Shown here: piece by piece, positions 43,527-54,241 of the stretch
Position numbering within the stretch: position 1 is the first letter of the stretch
How the letters are laid out: each line of letters starts with the position of its first letter
Origin: Pseudogemmobacter bohemicus
GTDB taxonomy: Bacteria > Pseudomonadota > Alphaproteobacteria > Rhodobacterales > Rhodobacteraceae
Direction of reading: 5' to 3'
Assembly (NCBI RefSeq): GCF_003290025.1
Contig: NZ_QNHG01000008.1
Location: 95,847 to 159,846, forward strand
Length of the DNA: 64,000 nucleotides
The notes under the pieces: generated by a model
The model's input: only the letters and a program-made list of their open reading frames with translations
What the model was told of the DNA's origin: nothing
Database searches by the model: none
Translations under genes and position numbers: made by a program

Positions 43527-44991
43527 AGGAATGTCCCCTGCACGGCCCAGGCCGGGGCCATGGGGGTATGGAAGAGCCAGAGCCGTGGCCCTTCCTTCGT
43601 CTCGATCCGCCAATAGTCCCGAACGCCGCTGCGCCAGGCCGGATCATCGAACCACCATTCCGGGGTGATCCTCTCCGGTCCGGCCGCGCGCAGGGTGGTG
43701 AAGCTCATCCGTCGCCAGCGAAACCGCGCCGGGGGATGCCCGGAGGCGGAGGTGACCGGCTCCGGCGGAAAGATCATGGCCGGTCGGCGGGGACGCTTGC
43801 GAAAGGGCAGGGGGGTCACCTCGCTATAGGCGGCGGGCACCGTCAGGAAGCTGCGCTCCGGGATGCGGCTCTCGGCGGGCAGAAACCGCAGGACGTGGTC
43901 GAAGCCCAGCCGATTGCCGAGGCGGGAGATCAGGTCGTTGAACTCGTCTTCCTGCCCGACCTTCGCCTCTCCAATCTGTTGCGGGGCCAGGGGTTCGGTC
44001 ACCACGGCCTCGATGCGAAGCGCGTCGATCCCATAGCCGGATCGACGTCTTCGACGCCCTTGCGGAACAGCGCCGATATGCGCTCGGGATCCCGCATTGC
44101 CCGCGCAAGACCAACCTCGACCGTGACGGTTGCCTTGTCGACCCGACGCAGTTCCAACCGGACGCGCCGCGCACCCATATGGGCTGAGACCAGCTTGCCG
44201 CACAGGCGCTCGAGCAGGCGGTCCAGCCCCGCCATCACATCACCCGTCAGCCCGATCGGTTCAGGCAGTGTCATTCTCACCCCGAACTGCGGCGCCTCGG
44301 GCAGGGCACCGACAGGCTCAGGCATGGTGCCGAGCATCTGGTCCAGCGTCGTGACCAGCCCCGGCCCGAACCGGCGCGCGAGCGGAGCCCGGGGCAGGGG
44401 GATCAGATCGGCGATGCAAGAAAGTCCCATGCGCGACAGCCCCTCGGAAATCTCCGGTGAGATGCGCAGCGCCGAGACCGGCAGACGGCCGAGCCGCTCC
44501 GCCAGCAATCCATCCGGCACGATCCCGCCGCCATGGCGGGCGAGCGCATGCGCGCCGCCGCGGCTGCCGGCAATCGCGCTTTGCGCGTTAAGACCCGCCC
44601 GGATCAGCCGGGCATGGAGATCACCGCGCAGATCCTCCTCGCCGCCGAAGAGATGTGCGACCCCGGTGATGTCCGCGATCAACCCATCGTCACCATCTAT
44701 TGCGACCTGGGGCGCATAGCGCACCGCCCACCGGCGCAAAGCCACAAGAGCTGCCGTCTCACGTACGGGATCCGCGAGGCGCGTCGCCAGATCAGGCACA
44801 AGGGCGCGGGCATCTGCCAGAGGCATGCCGCGATGCAGCCCCTGAGCTCTCGCAGCTGCATTAAGACAGCGCAGCTGATCGGCATTGCCCACGCGATGCG
44901 TCAGGGCAAAGGGCCCCTCGACGGGGCGTGTCCGCAGGCTGACGTCACTGGCCAGCCTCGGAAACCATATGGCAAGCAGTCGTCGCGCCAT
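43523..44991 (-). pseudogene. imuB: imuB (Y-family polymerase-like) with apparent frameshift
   Basis: The first 330 codons (44991 down to about 44040) match ImuB: MARRLLAIWFPRLASDV, an incomplete Y-polymerase active site, little-finger region. Homology then continues in another frame (YGIDALRIEAVVTEPL to WAVQGTFL, stop 43523). Adding one G in GATCCGG-CTATGGG near 44037 restores the frame, so a one-base deletion or sequencing error is present. ImuB is the scaffold joining DnaE2 to the beta clamp; loss should inactivate the mutasome unless the read is wrong. Confidence 0.8.
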
Positions 44992-45016
44992 CCCACTGCA
45001 CGGGTAAGATCCTCAT

Positions 45017-45031
45017 GTTCCTGCTTTGTTC
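45017..45031 (-). promoter_or_regulatory. LexA SOS box of imuB-dnaE2
   Basis: On the minus strand the sequence is GAAC-AAAGCAG-GAAC, the exact alphaproteobacterial LexA consensus GAAC-N7-GAAC (GTTC-N7-GTTC on the plus strand). It sits 26 bp upstream of the imuB start, so imuB-dnaE2 should be induced by DNA damage. Confidence 0.88.
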
Positions 45032-45174
45032 GATACGAGACCCTTGCGATCATGAGGCGATGGCGCGGACACAAAAACCACCGAAGAACGCATATGGAAA
45101 GCCGGCTGCAAGCGTAGCGGTCTTTCTGGTTTTGTCGTTCGCCCTGATATGCAGGGCGCGCAGGTGAATGCTGA

Positions 45175-45774
45175 TCAATTATCGATGTCACTCATTGCAT
45201 TCATCAGGGCGGTTTCCAGCATTCGCCGCTGGTCCGCCTCGGGAATTGCGAGCAAGCCTTTAGGTTCAAGTATTGCGCGATGCGTTACGAAGCCGCTGAG
45301 GAGGCTTATCGCGAAATGAGCCCGACCCGAATCGAGGTGGCCGAAAGCCCTACTCAAAGGGAGAGCGAGTGATGCGTCGATGAATTCGGTAATGATATTG
45401 TGCGCTTCGCTGCAGAGGCTGGACTGAACCAACAGATGCAGCGGGCGGACATCCTCGAGCTTCTGCGGACAACACACAAAAGCCAAGTTGCAAAGCCGCC
45501 GGATCATGGCCGGGCCGTCCGACTGCGGGGCCGCGATGTCATCCAGTGGTCCAAGTGTCAGAAGCGCCTGACGGAATATCTCAGCCTTGGAGCCGAAGGA
45601 GCGATGGACATAGGCGACATCTACCCCGGCTGCGGCGGCGATATCGCGCAGGCTGGTATCGGAATAGGGCATCCGCGTGAAAAGAAGCATCGCCGATGTA
45701 AGAATACGTTCTTTCCCGGTTGTGTTTCCTGGCGCGCGGCCGCTCTCGCTGGCTGGGGTCATTGTCCTGGGCAT
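45175..45774 (-). CDS. TetR-family regulator
   Basis: 199 residues from ATG 45774. N-terminal TetR HTH (KERILTSAMLLFTRMPYSDT, LRDIAAAAGVDVAYVHRSFGSKAEIFRQAL) and a C-terminal ligand domain of the TetR_C type. It is divergent from the HlyD/RbbA exporter operon across 242 bp, so it probably represses that exporter. The ligand is unknown. Confidence 0.85.
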   Translation of the reverse strand: MPRTMTPASESGRAPGNTTGKERILTSAMLLFTRMPYSDTSLRDIAAAAGVDVAYVHRSFGSKAEIFRQALLTLGPLDDIAAPQSDGPAMIRRLCNLAFVCCPQKLEDVRPLHLLVQSSLCSEAHNIITEFIDASLALPLSRAFGHLDSGRAHFAISLLSGFVTHRAILEPKGLLAIPEADQRRMLETALMNAMSDIDN

Positions 45775-46016
45775 ATGCGATCTGTTTGGTCTGCTGCGTA
45801 TAAGGTTGTAACGGATGATTGCAGCCTGGACGGCGCCACGTTTCAGGGCAATTCCGGTCAGGTCGCCGTTTCTAGCTGTTTTCCCGACGGGGAACAACCG
45901 GATGCCTATTTTCTGAATTAGAGATACCGGTTTTCCTGGTGTCATCGAGCGTTGACAACCCTGGGCCGCAGGGCGAAAACCGCACGGAGACAGGCGCAAA
46001 GCATCAGAGGCAGGTC
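45775..46016. promoter_or_regulatory. divergent promoter region TetR / exporter
   Basis: This 242-bp gap between the TetR gene and the HlyD gene should hold both promoters and a TetR operator. The clearest symmetry is weak (GGTTGTAACGG near 45806, ACCGGTTTTCC near 45930), so no site is assigned. A longer HlyD frame opens at 45939, but the ATG at 46017 has the better ribosome site. Confidence 0.4.
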
Positions 46017-47084
46017 ATGGCAAAGCCCAGCAGGAACATCATCATTCTGGGCGGCCTCGCCGTTCTCGCCGCGCTTGGCTGGCTGGTCTGGGACCGGCTG
46101 CAGCCCGCTGGGCTGCCTGCGGGATTTGTCAGTGCCAATGGCCGGATCGAGGCGACCGAGGTGGATATCGCGGCGCTGACCGGCGGCCGGATCGCCAAAA
46201 TCACCGCCGCCGAGGGTGATCTCGTCAGCGCGGGCGATGTGCTCGTGCAGATGGATGTGGTGCAGCTGAACGCGCAGAAACGCCAGGCCGAGGCGCAGCT
46301 GGCCCGTGCCGAAATCGGGGTCGAAACCGCAAAAGCTTTGGTCGCCCAGGCTGAGGCACAAGAGCGCGCGGCACAGGCGGCGGTCGATCAGGCCGGCTCG
46401 GTGGCAGAGGCGGCAGCCTTGCGGCTTGAACGCTCTGAACATCTGGTGAAGACCAATGCGATTTCGCAGCAGGTGCTTGATGACGACCGGGCCCGCGACA
46501 CCCAGGCCCGGGCCGGGGTGGCCTCTGCCGAGGCCAGTCATGCGGCGGCGCTGGCCGGGATCAGCTCCGCAAAGGCCCAGGTGGTCGATGCGGGTGCGGC
46601 CGTTGAGGCGGGAAAAGCGTCGATCGATGCGATCCAGGCCACCTTGGACGATGCGACGCTGACCGCGCCGCGCGCGGGCCGCATCCAGTATCGCATCGCG
46701 CAGGAGGGTGAGATCGTCGGCTCTGGCGGGCGGATCCTCAGCCTCGTCGATCTGGGCGATGTCTATATGACCGTCTTCCTGCCGACCTCGCAGGTCGGTC
46801 GGGTGCAGGTGGGCTCTGAGGTGCGGCTGGTGATGGATGCGGCGCAGGAGCTGGTGATCCCGGCCACGGTCTCTTATGTCGCCGATGTGGCGCAGTTCAC
46901 GCCGAAGACGGTCGAAACCGCCGATGAGCGCGAAAAGCTGATGTTCCGCGTCCGCGCCCGTATCGACCCGGAGCTGCTGTCGCGCCATATCGAATATGTC
47001 AAAACCGGCCTGCCGGGCATGGCCTATCTGCGGCTCGACCCCAATGCCGCCTGGCCTGACTTTTTGGCCAATGTCGTGAAATGA
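46017..47084 (+). CDS. HlyD-family membrane fusion protein
   Basis: 355 residues. Signal-anchor helix (residues about 8-28), a barrel-sandwich lipoyl-like domain ([22 protein letters not shown]), a long coiled coil (residues about 90-210, rich in A/E/Q), and a beta-barrel ([33 protein letters not shown]). This is the YbhG/YhiI type that pairs with RbbA-like ABC exporters. It overlaps the next gene by ATGA. Confidence 0.88.
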   Translation: MAKPSRNIIILGGLAVLAALGWLVWDRLQPAGLPAGFVSANGRIEATEVDIAALTGGRIAKITAAEGDLVSAGDVLVQMDVVQLNAQKRQAEAQLARAEIGVETAKALVAQAEAQERAAQAAVDQAGSVAEAAALRLERSEHLVKTNAISQQVLDDDRARDTQARAGVASAEASHAAALAGISSAKAQVVDAGAAVEAGKASIDAIQATLDDATLTAPRAGRIQYRIAQEGEIVGSGGRILSLVDLGDVYMTVFLPTSQVGRVQVGSEVRLVMDAAQELVIPATVSYVADVAQFTPKTVETADEREKLMFRVRARIDPELLSRHIEYVKTGLPGMAYLRLDPNAAWPDFLANVVK

Positions 47085-49834
47085 GCGGCCCCGTTTCTGG
47101 TGCAGTTGCTGGGGTCTCCGGCCTGACGCTGCGCTATGGCAGGGTCACGGCGCTGGAGGATGTGACGCTTGAGATCCCCTCGGGCCGCATGGTCGGGCTG
47201 ATCGGGCCGGATGGGGTTGGGAAGTCGAGCCTCTTGTCGCTGCTGGCGGGCGCCCGCGTGATCCAGGACGGCGCGGTCGAGGTGCTGGGCGGCGATATGC
47301 GCGATGTGGCGCATCGTAACCGCGTCTGCCCGCGCATCGCCTATATGCCGCAGGGTCTGGGCAAGAACCTCTATCCGACGCTGTCGGTTGAAGAAAACCT
47401 CGATTTCTTCGGCTCGCTTTTCGGTCACAACAAGGCGGAACGCGAGCGCCGGATCACCGATCTGCTGGCCGCGACCGGCATGACGCCCTTCCGCTCGCGT
47501 CCGGCTGCGAAACTCTCGGGCGGGATGAAGCAGAAGCTGGGCCTGTGTTGCGCGCTGATCCATGATCCGGATTTCCTGATCCTCGACGAGCCGACCACCG
47601 GCGTCGATCCGCTGTCGCGCCGCCAGTTCTGGGATCTGATCGACCGCATCCGCGTGACCCGGCCGGGGATGAGCGTGATCACTGCCACCGCCTATATGGA
47701 GGAGGCTGCGCGCTTTGACTGGCTGGTGGCGATGAATGCGGGGCGGGTGCTGGCGAGTGGCACCACCGGTGATCTGCTGTCGCGGACCGGGGCTGATAAC
47801 CTCGACGCCGCCTTCATCGCGCTTTTGCCCGAGGAAGATCGGGGCGAAGACAGCGCCGTGGTGATCCCGCCGCGCATCCGTGATGACAGCGAGATTGCCA
47901 TCGAAGCCGAGGGGCTGACGCAGCGCTTTGGTGATTTCGTCGCGGTCGACAATGTGTCCTTTCGCATCCCGAAGGGCGAGATTTTCGGCTTCCTCGGCTC
48001 GAACGGCTGCGGCAAGACGACGACGATGAAGATGCTCACGGGGCTTTTGGAGCCGAGCGAGGGCCGGGCGAAACTCTTCGGCCATGAGGTGGATGCGAGC
48101 GATCTGTCGGTGCGCCGCCGGGTCGGGTTCATGTCCCAGGCATTTTCGCTTTATGCCGAGCTGACGGTGCGCCAGAACCTGGAGCTGCATGCGCGGCTTT
48201 TCGATATGGCGGCGGAGAAAATCCCCGCCCGGGTTGAAGAGATGATCTCGCGTTTTGACCTGGCCGATGTGACCGACAGCCTGCCCGAGGCGCTGCCTCT
48301 GGGCATCCGCCAGCGGCTCTCGCTCGCGGTGGCGATGATCCATGCGCCCGAGATCCTGATCCTTGACGAGCCGACTTCGGGGGTGGACCCGGTGGCGCGC
48401 AATGGTTTCTGGCGCATTCTGGCAGAGCTGTCGCGCAAGGATGGCGTGACGATTTTCGTCTCGACCCATTTCATGAATGAGGCTGAATGGTGCGACCGCA
48501 TCAGCCTGATGCATGCGGGCAAGGTGCTGGTCTCTGACACCGCCGAAGGCATTACCCGGACCAAAGGCTGCGCCACGCTGGAAGACGCCTTCATCGCTTA
48601 TCTTGAAGAGGCGATTGCCGAGACGGCACCCGCGCCTGCGCTTGCACCCGAGGCCCTGGCGGCTCCGGCTCCGGCAGCCGGGCTGGCGCACCCCGCGCCG
48701 CAATCCGCCTTCAGTCTGCGGCGTCTGCTCAGCTATTCGCAACTCGAAAGCCTCCAGCTGCAGCGCGATCCGATCCGGCTGACGATGGCGCTGCTTGGCA
48801 GTCTTCTTCTGATGATCGTGATCGGGCTGGGCATCAATATGGATGTCGAGGATCTGACCTTTGCGGTACTCGACCGCGATCAGACCACCACCAGCCGCAG
48901 CTATATCGCCGATATCGCGGGCTCGCGCTATTTCATCGAGCAGCCGCCGCTCTCGAGTTACGACGAGATTGACGCAAGGATGCGGTCTGGCGAGGTGGCG
49001 CTGGCGATCGAGATCCCGCCTGGCTTTGCTGCCGACATCGCGGCGGGCCGCAACGTGCAGGTCGGTGCCTGGTTTGACGGTGCCAACCCCACCCGGGCCA
49101 ATACGGTGCAGGGCTATGTGCAGGGCATGCATGCCGACTGGATCCTGCGCCAGGCCCGCCAGATCTATGGCGATGCTGCCACAACCGGCAGCTTTGAACT
49201 GGTGACCCGCTACCGCTACAACCCCGATGTGCGCAGCCTGAACGCGATGGTGCCGGCGATCATCCCGATCCTCCTGCTGATGATCCCGGCGATCCTGACC
49301 ACGCTCTCAGTGGCACGTGAACGCGAACTTGGCTCGATCATCAATTTCTACGTGACCCCGGTGACGCGGCTGGAGTTTCTGATCGGCAAGCAACTGCCCT
49401 ATATCGCGCTCGCCATGCTGAATTTCTTCCTGATGATGGCGATGGCGGTCACCTTCTTTGCGGTGCCGTTCAACGGGAACTTCTTCGGCTTCACCCTTAC
49501 GGCGCTGATCTATGTCTGCGCGACCACGGCGCTTGGCTTCCTGGTGTCCGTCTTTATCGCAAGCCAGGTGGCGGCGCTTTTTGCGACCGCGCTGCTGACG
49601 CTGATCCCGGCGGTCAGCTATTCGGGCCTGATCGACCCGGTCTCGTCGCTTTCGGGCTTTGGCCGGGTGCTGGGTGAGGTCTACCCCTCGACCTGGTTCA
49701 TCACCGCCGCGCGCGGATCCTTTTCCAAGGCCTTCGGACTGGCAGAGCTGGCCGGGCCGATGCTGGCCATGGGGATAGCTGTGCCGGTGATCATCGGGCT
49801 GGCGGCGGTCTTCCTGCAAAAACAGGCGAAGTGA
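47081..49834 (+). CDS. RbbA-like ABC exporter, two ATPases fused to permease
   Basis: 917 residues. NBD1: GPDGVGKSS Walker [10 protein letters not shown] signature, [12 protein letters not shown] Walker B. NBD2: GSNGCGKTT, a degenerate signature LPLGIRQRL and [12 protein letters not shown]. These are followed by an Ala/Pro-rich linker (about residues 510-545) and an ABC-2 permease with a large extracytoplasmic loop and five C-terminal helices. This fusion architecture is that of RbbA/YhiH. The substrate is unknown, probably a drug-like or lipophilic compound. It is coupled to the HlyD gene upstream and the YhhJ-like permease downstream. Confidence 0.9.
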   Translation: MSGPVSGAVAGVSGLTLRYGRVTALEDVTLEIPSGRMVGLIGPDGVGKSSLLSLLAGARVIQDGAVEVLGGDMRDVAHRNRVCPRIAYMPQGLGKNLYPTLSVEENLDFFGSLFGHNKAERERRITDLLAATGMTPFRSRPAAKLSGGMKQKLGLCCALIHDPDFLILDEPTTGVDPLSRRQFWDLIDRIRVTRPGMSVITATAYMEEAARFDWLVAMNAGRVLASGTTGDLLSRTGADNLDAAFIALLPEEDRGEDSAVVIPPRIRDDSEIAIEAEGLTQRFGDFVAVDNVSFRIPKGEIFGFLGSNGCGKTTTMKMLTGLLEPSEGRAKLFGHEVDASDLSVRRRVGFMSQAFSLYAELTVRQNLELHARLFDMAAEKIPARVEEMISRFDLADVTDSLPEALPLGIRQRLSLAVAMIHAPEILILDEPTSGVDPVARNGFWRILAELSRKDGVTIFVSTHFMNEAEWCDRISLMHAGKVLVSDTAEGITRTKGCATLEDAFIAYLEEAIAETAPAPALAPEALAAPAPAAGLAHPAPQSAFSLRRLLSYSQLESLQLQRDPIRLTMALLGSLLLMIVIGLGINMDVEDLTFAVLDRDQTTTSRSYIADIAGSRYFIEQPPLSSYDEIDARMRSGEVALAIEIPPGFAADIAAGRNVQVGAWFDGANPTRANTVQGYVQGMHADWILRQARQIYGDAATTGSFELVTRYRYNPDVRSLNAMVPAIIPILLLMIPAILTTLSVARERELGSIINFYVTPVTRLEFLIGKQLPYIALAMLNFFLMMAMAVTFFAVPFNGNFFGFTLTALIYVCATTALGFLVSVFIASQVAALFATALLTLIPAVSYSGLIDPVSSLSGFGRVLGEVYPSTWFITAARGSFSKAFGLAELAGPMLAMGIAVPVIIGLAAVFLQKQAK

Positions 49835-49841
49835 GGGGCGG

Positions 49842-50954
49842 ATGAACCTGCGCAACACCTTCAATCTGGGCGTCAAGGAATTGCGCGGGCTGTGGCGCGA
49901 TCCGGTGATGCTGGTGCTGATCGTCTATTCCTTCTCGCTCTCGGTCTGGACCTCGTCAAATGCCGCGCCCGAGGCGCTGACAAATGCCGCGATTTCCATC
50001 GTGGACGAGGATCAGTCGCATCTGTCTTCACGCATCACCTCGGCCTTTTACCCGCCTTATTTTGTCGCACCGCAGATGATCACCACAGCCGAGATGGATC
50101 AGCGGATGGATCAGGGCCTCGACACTTTCGCGCTGAACATCCCGCCGGATTTCGCGCGTGATGTGCTGGCGGGGAAAAGCCCGGCGATCCAGTTGAATAT
50201 CGACGCGACCCGGATGAGCCAGGCCTTCACGGGCGGCGGTTATATCCAGCAGATCGTATCCTCCGAGGTGTCGGAATATGTCGCAGGCTACCGGGCCGCG
50301 ACCGCGCTGCCGGTCGATCTGGCGCTCCGCGCGCGCTATAACCCCTCGCTTGATCCGAAATGGTTCGGGGCGATTTCCAGCGTGATCCAGTCGATCACCA
50401 TGCTGTCTCTGGTGCTGACCGGGGCGGCACTGATCCGCGAGAAGGAGCACGGTACGGTCGAACATCTGCTGGTGATGCCCGTCACCGCGACCGAGATCAT
50501 GTTTTCCAAGATCTGGTCGATGGGGCTGGTGGTGCTGCTTGGCTCCGCCTTTTCGCTGGTCATGGTGGTGCAGGGGCTGATGGCGGTGCCGGTACAGGGC
50601 TCCGTCCTGCTGTTTCTGGCAGGTGCGATGCTGATGGTCTTCGCCATGACCGGCCTTGGTATTTTCCTTGCGACCGTTGCGGGGTCGATGCCGCAATTCG
50701 CGCTTCTTCTCATGATGGCGCTCTTGCCGCTGCAGGTGCTGTCGGGCGCGATGACGCCGCGTGAATCCATGCCCGAGATCATCCAGACCATCATGCTCGC
50801 CGCGCCGAACACGCATTTCATCATCCTCTCGCAAGGGATCCTGTTTCGTGGTGCTGGGCTGGATGTGGTCTGGCCGCAGTTCCTTGCACTGGCGGCAATC
50901 GGGGTGGTGCTCTTCCGGCTGGCGCTGATCCGGTTCCGTAAATTCCTGAGGTGA
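49842..50954 (+). CDS. ABC-2 permease, YhhJ/YbhR-like
   Basis: 370 residues. One N-terminal helix, a periplasmic domain (residues about 45-170; SIVDEDQSHLSSRITSAF, IPPDFARDVLAGK), then five helices with REKEHGTVEHLLVMPVT, the usual ABC-2 motif. Seven bases after the RbbA-like gene, in the same operon; the two permease halves probably form a heterodimer. Confidence 0.9.
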   Translation: MNLRNTFNLGVKELRGLWRDPVMLVLIVYSFSLSVWTSSNAAPEALTNAAISIVDEDQSHLSSRITSAFYPPYFVAPQMITTAEMDQRMDQGLDTFALNIPPDFARDVLAGKSPAIQLNIDATRMSQAFTGGGYIQQIVSSEVSEYVAGYRAATALPVDLALRARYNPSLDPKWFGAISSVIQSITMLSLVLTGAALIREKEHGTVEHLLVMPVTATEIMFSKIWSMGLVVLLGSAFSLVMVVQGLMAVPVQGSVLLFLAGAMLMVFAMTGLGIFLATVAGSMPQFALLLMMALLPLQVLSGAMTPRESMPEIIQTIMLAAPNTHFIILSQGILFRGAGLDVVWPQFLALAAIGVVLFRLALIRFRKFLR

Positions 50955-50960
50955 GGCCGG

Positions 50961-52037
50961 ATGCTGCCCCGGATATTCCTGATCGTGACTTTGGCGCTTG
51001 CGGGCTGCAATTCCCGTCCGGGGCCCGAGGTTCTGACCCCTGACACTTCACAGCCTCCTGCGGGGGCCCGCATTGTCAGGGTTCTTGCCGTGACAACCCG
51101 CGCGCCCGAGGCGCAGACGCCCGGCAGCTATGGTGCCACCCGCGCCGCCAGCCCGGGCTGGCTGTCCTATGAAGTCTCAGTGCCGCCGGGGCATCAGCCG
51201 GGGCAGATCGAATGGCCGGATCGCAGCAGCAGCGCCGCCCGGAATTTTGTGGTGCGCAGCCAGACACTGCTCAGCCGCGAGGGTTTCGCAAAGCGCCTGC
51301 CGCGCGAAGGGGTTGGGCTTTATATCCACGGCTTCAACACCCGCTTTCACGAGGCCCTGTTCCGCACTGCGCAGCTTTCGGTCGATGCACATATGGAAGA
51401 GGAACCGATCCTTTTCACCTGGCCCTCGGCGGGCAATGCGGGTGCCTATCTGGCTGATCGTGATGCGTCTGATTTCTCGCGCGCGGCGCTGGCTGATCTG
51501 CTGCGGCTTCTGACAAAGGACCGGCCCGTGTCAAAGCCGGTGCCGGTGCTGGCCCATAGCATGGGCGCGCGGCTGACAATGGAGACACTGGTGCAGCTGC
51601 GCCTTGCCGGGCGGGGCGATGTGCTGGATCGGATCGAGCTGATCCTCGCCGCGCCGGATATCGATATCGACCTGTTCCGTGCCCAGATGGCGAGCGTTGG
51701 AAAGATGCGGCATCCGATCACGGTTCTGGTCGCATCGGATGATCCGGCGCTGAAGATCTCCTCCCGGCTGGCGGCACGGCGGATGCGGCTTGGCCTTGCC
51801 GATGTGCATGATCCGGCGATCCAGCGCCTCGCCGTTGAGAGCGGCATTCGCATTATCGATATCACCGAAGTCGAGACCCGTGATCCCGCCCATAGCCGCT
51901 ATGTCGGCCTGATTTCCGGCGAGGCCGGAACCGCAGCCGATGTGACGTTATTCGGTGAAATCAGACAGGCCGGGGCCTTTGTCTTCAATCAGGTCGGCGG
52001 CGCGCTCAATAGTATAGGGGGAGCACTGGCCGAGTGA
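50961..52037 (+). CDS. DUF900-type alpha/beta hydrolase lipoprotein
   Basis: 358 residues with a lipoprotein signal (lipobox LALAGC, Cys at residue 16). The DUF900 hydrolase fold has YIHGFNTRFHEALFR, LFTWPSAGNAGAYLADR, nucleophile elbow LAHSMGARL and an acid in AAPDIDIDLF. It is anchored in the membrane and probably acts in the periplasm. It follows the permease by 6 bp, so it seems part of the exporter operon. Confidence 0.82.
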   Translation: MLPRIFLIVTLALAGCNSRPGPEVLTPDTSQPPAGARIVRVLAVTTRAPEAQTPGSYGATRAASPGWLSYEVSVPPGHQPGQIEWPDRSSSAARNFVVRSQTLLSREGFAKRLPREGVGLYIHGFNTRFHEALFRTAQLSVDAHMEEEPILFTWPSAGNAGAYLADRDASDFSRAALADLLRLLTKDRPVSKPVPVLAHSMGARLTMETLVQLRLAGRGDVLDRIELILAAPDIDIDLFRAQMASVGKMRHPITVLVASDDPALKISSRLAARRMRLGLADVHDPAIQRLAVESGIRIIDITEVETRDPAHSRYVGLISGEAGTAADVTLFGEIRQAGAFVFNQVGGALNSIGGALAE

Positions 52038-52048
52038 CGGGGTGCCGG

Positions 52049-52348
52049 TCAGGCCGATTTCGGCGCGAGCGTCATCAACCGCGTCATCGCCTCAAAGCCG
52101 CGCTGCGCGCTGTTTTGCCAGTAATCCGTCACAATCGCCGAGGCCGCGACCGGGGATTCCGCGCTTGCCAGCAGATGCAGAAGCTTTGCCTGTTCATCGG
52201 CGGCCCCGGCCAAGATCGAACAGCCTTCCTGCCAGATTTGCGGCGCAAGGATCGCGCTTTTCCTGGCGGTTTCAAGCATCTGCTGCGGCAGGTTCAGCGG
52301 GTCGCTGTTCAACCCGGTGGCGGTTTTTTCAGCGGTTTGACGGCGCAT
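52049..52348 (-). CDS. phasin-like small protein
   Basis: 99 residues, predicted largely helical (NLPQQMLETARKSAILAPQI, ADEQAKLLHLLASAESP, FEAMTRLMTLAP), with the amphipathic, low-complexity look of phasins or phasin-2-like proteins. It is divergent from the PHA synthase gene, so it probably coats PHA granules. This rests on context and composition only. Confidence 0.5.
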   Translation of the reverse strand: MRRQTAEKTATGLNSDPLNLPQQMLETARKSAILAPQIWQEGCSILAGAADEQAKLLHLLASAESPVAASAIVTDYWQNSAQRGFEAMTRLMTLAPKSA

Positions 52349-52413
52349 TGCGACAGGTCTCCTGCACGGGGTGTTACACGCAATGAGTGTGCAAAGGAAA
52401 AGCTTTACATTCT

Positions 52414-52427
52414 TTGATCTCGATCAA
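52414..52427. promoter_or_regulatory. FNR-type box upstream of phaC
   Basis: TTGAT-CTCG-ATCAA is a perfect FNR/FnrL consensus (TTGAT-N4-ATCAA). A -10-like TAGTTT at 52449-52454 would place the start near 52461, with the box centred at about -41, a class II activation position. It overlaps a second palindrome (52424-52437). Confidence 0.78.
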
Positions 52428-52437
52428 CATATGTTGA
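52424..52437. promoter_or_regulatory. TCAAC-palindrome, copy 1
   Basis: TCAACAT-ATGTTGA is a perfect 14-bp palindrome extending to ATCAACATATGTTGAT. A near match (TCAACATGAGTTGA) occurs at 57613-57626 upstream of gltS. It is overlapped by the FNR box, suggesting two regulators compete at the phaC promoter. Confidence 0.55.
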
Positions 52438-52479
52438 TAATCCTGTGCTAGTTTCTGCCGGCAAAACTGGAGACGCGAG

Positions 52480-54237
52480 ATGGCACTTCCCCCGAAATCA
52501 GACCGCCAGGACACTTCGTCGGAGGAAGCTCTCGGCATCGAGGCCTTCCAGGCCTTTGACCGTATCCGCGAGGCGCTTTCGGGCCAGTTTACCGGGGGAA
52601 TTTCGCCCGGCTCACTGATGATGGCTTATGCCGACTGGGCCTTTCATCTGGCCCAGGCTCCCGGCAAGCAGGCGGAACTGGGCGTCAAGGCGGGGCGTAA
52701 ATGGCAGCGCCTGCTGGCCCATCTGATATCTTCCGCGATGGATCCCGAGGCCGCGCCGGTCATTGCGCCATTGCCCGGCGACCGCCGTTTCGCAGGTGAA
52801 TCCTGGGCAAAGCCGCCCTTCAGCTGGATGTCGCAGGCGTTTTTGCTTCAGCAGCAGTGGTTGCATAACCTGACCCATGAGGTGCCGGGCGTCACCAAAC
52901 ACCACGAGGATGTGGTGTCCTTTGCGGCGAAACAGATGCTTGATGTGGTCTCGCCCTCGAACAATCCTTTCACCAACCCCGAGGTGCTGGCGCGGACCTG
53001 GGCCACGGGTGGCATGAACCTTGTGAAGGGCTGGCAGAACTGGCTGGAAGATGCCCGCCGCCAGATCACCCAGCAGCCCCCCGAAGGCGCCGATGGCTTC
53101 ACGCCCGGCCGGAATGTGGCGGTGACGCTGGGCAAGGTGATCTTCCGCAACCATCTGATCGAGTTGATCCAGTATGCGCCTGTGACCGAAACCGTGCATC
53201 CCGAGCCGGTGCTGATCGTGCCGGCCTGGATCATGAAATATTATATCCTCGACCTCAGCCCGGAAAACTCGCTGATCCGCTGGCTGGTGGCGCAGGGTCA
53301 TACGGTTTTTGTGATTTCCTGGCGTAATCCGGGCGCTGAAGACCGCGATCTGACGCTGGAGGATTACCGGCAACAAGGCGTGATGGCAGCACTTGATGAG
53401 ATCACCCGCCTGGTTCCTGATCAGAAAATTCATGCCACCGGCTATTGTCTTGGCGGAACTTTGCTGTCGGTTGCGGCAGCCGCGATGGCGGGGCAGGGGG
53501 ATGCACGCCTCGCGTCGCTGACGCTGCTCGCGGCGCAGGTGGATTTCACCGAACCGGGCGAACTTGCGCTGTTCATCGACCCGAGCCAGCTGCATTTCCT
53601 CGAAAGCATGATGTGGAATCGTGGCTATCTGTCCGCCGATCAGATGGCCGGGGCATTTCAGCTTTTACGCTCGAATGACCTCGTCTGGTCCCGGATGGTG
53701 CATGAGTACCTGATGGGCGAGCGGACGGCGATGAATGACCTCATGGCCTGGAACGCCGACAGCACCCGGATGCCCTATCGGATGCATGCCGAATATCTGC
53801 ACAGGCTTTATCTGGAAAACGAGCTATCTTCGGGCCGCTTCACGGCCGGGGGCAAGCCGGTTCTGTTGCAAAACATCCGGGTGCCGGTCTTTGCCGTCGG
53901 GACCGAGCGCGATCACGTCGCGCCGTGGAAATCGGTCTACAAAATCCACCAGTTCACCGATTGCGATGTGACTTTCGCGCTGACCTCTGGCGGGCACAAT
54001 GCGGGGATCGTCTCTCCGCCTGGCCATCCGCGCCGTCGCTATCGGCTGGCGACCCGCGCGCATGGCGATGCGCTTTTGCCGCCCGAGGTCTGGACTGACG
54101 CCAATACACCCACCGAGGGGTCCTGGTGGACCCCCTGGCAGGCCTGGCTTGCCGCACATTCCTCCGCGCCCGCAGCGCCGCCCGCCACGGGTGAGGCGCT
54201 GGATGATGCGCCCGGCACGTATGTTTTTCAAAGGTGA
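52480..54237 (+). CDS. phaC: class I poly(3-hydroxyalkanoate) synthase-like protein
   Basis: 585 residues. PhaC N-terminal domain (RKWQRLLAHLIS, then WMSQAFLLQQQWLHNLTHEV), alpha/beta hydrolase core with the lipase-like box GYCLGG (catalytic Cys near residue 324), the acid region GTERDHVAPW and the His in SGGHNAGIVSPPGHP. It polymerises (R)-3-hydroxyacyl-CoA into granules. It is followed 5 bp later by a MaoC-phosphotransacetylase fusion, so granule synthesis and acyl-phosphate metabolism are transcribed together, under an FNR-type box. Confidence 0.88.
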   Translation: MALPPKSDRQDTSSEEALGIEAFQAFDRIREALSGQFTGGISPGSLMMAYADWAFHLAQAPGKQAELGVKAGRKWQRLLAHLISSAMDPEAAPVIAPLPGDRRFAGESWAKPPFSWMSQAFLLQQQWLHNLTHEVPGVTKHHEDVVSFAAKQMLDVVSPSNNPFTNPEVLARTWATGGMNLVKGWQNWLEDARRQITQQPPEGADGFTPGRNVAVTLGKVIFRNHLIELIQYAPVTETVHPEPVLIVPAWIMKYYILDLSPENSLIRWLVAQGHTVFVISWRNPGAEDRDLTLEDYRQQGVMAALDEITRLVPDQKIHATGYCLGGTLLSVAAAAMAGQGDARLASLTLLAAQVDFTEPGELALFIDPSQLHFLESMMWNRGYLSADQMAGAFQLLRSNDLVWSRMVHEYLMGERTAMNDLMAWNADSTRMPYRMHAEYLHRLYLENELSSGRFTAGGKPVLLQNIRVPVFAVGTERDHVAPWKSVYKIHQFTDCDVTFALTSGGHNAGIVSPPGHPRRRYRLATRAHGDALLPPEVWTDANTPTEGSWWTPWQAWLAAHSSAPAAPPATGEALDDAPGTYVFQR

Positions 54238-54241
54238 CATA

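Noticed and set aside
44992-45174. imuA upstream of imuB
   Set aside because: Only about 180 bp separate imuB from the TetR gene and no ImuA/RecA-like sequence is present.
47024-49132. 702-codon open frame antisense to the RbbA-like gene
   Set aside because: It mirrors the high-GC codon structure of a clearly identified ABC exporter and has no recognisable domain.
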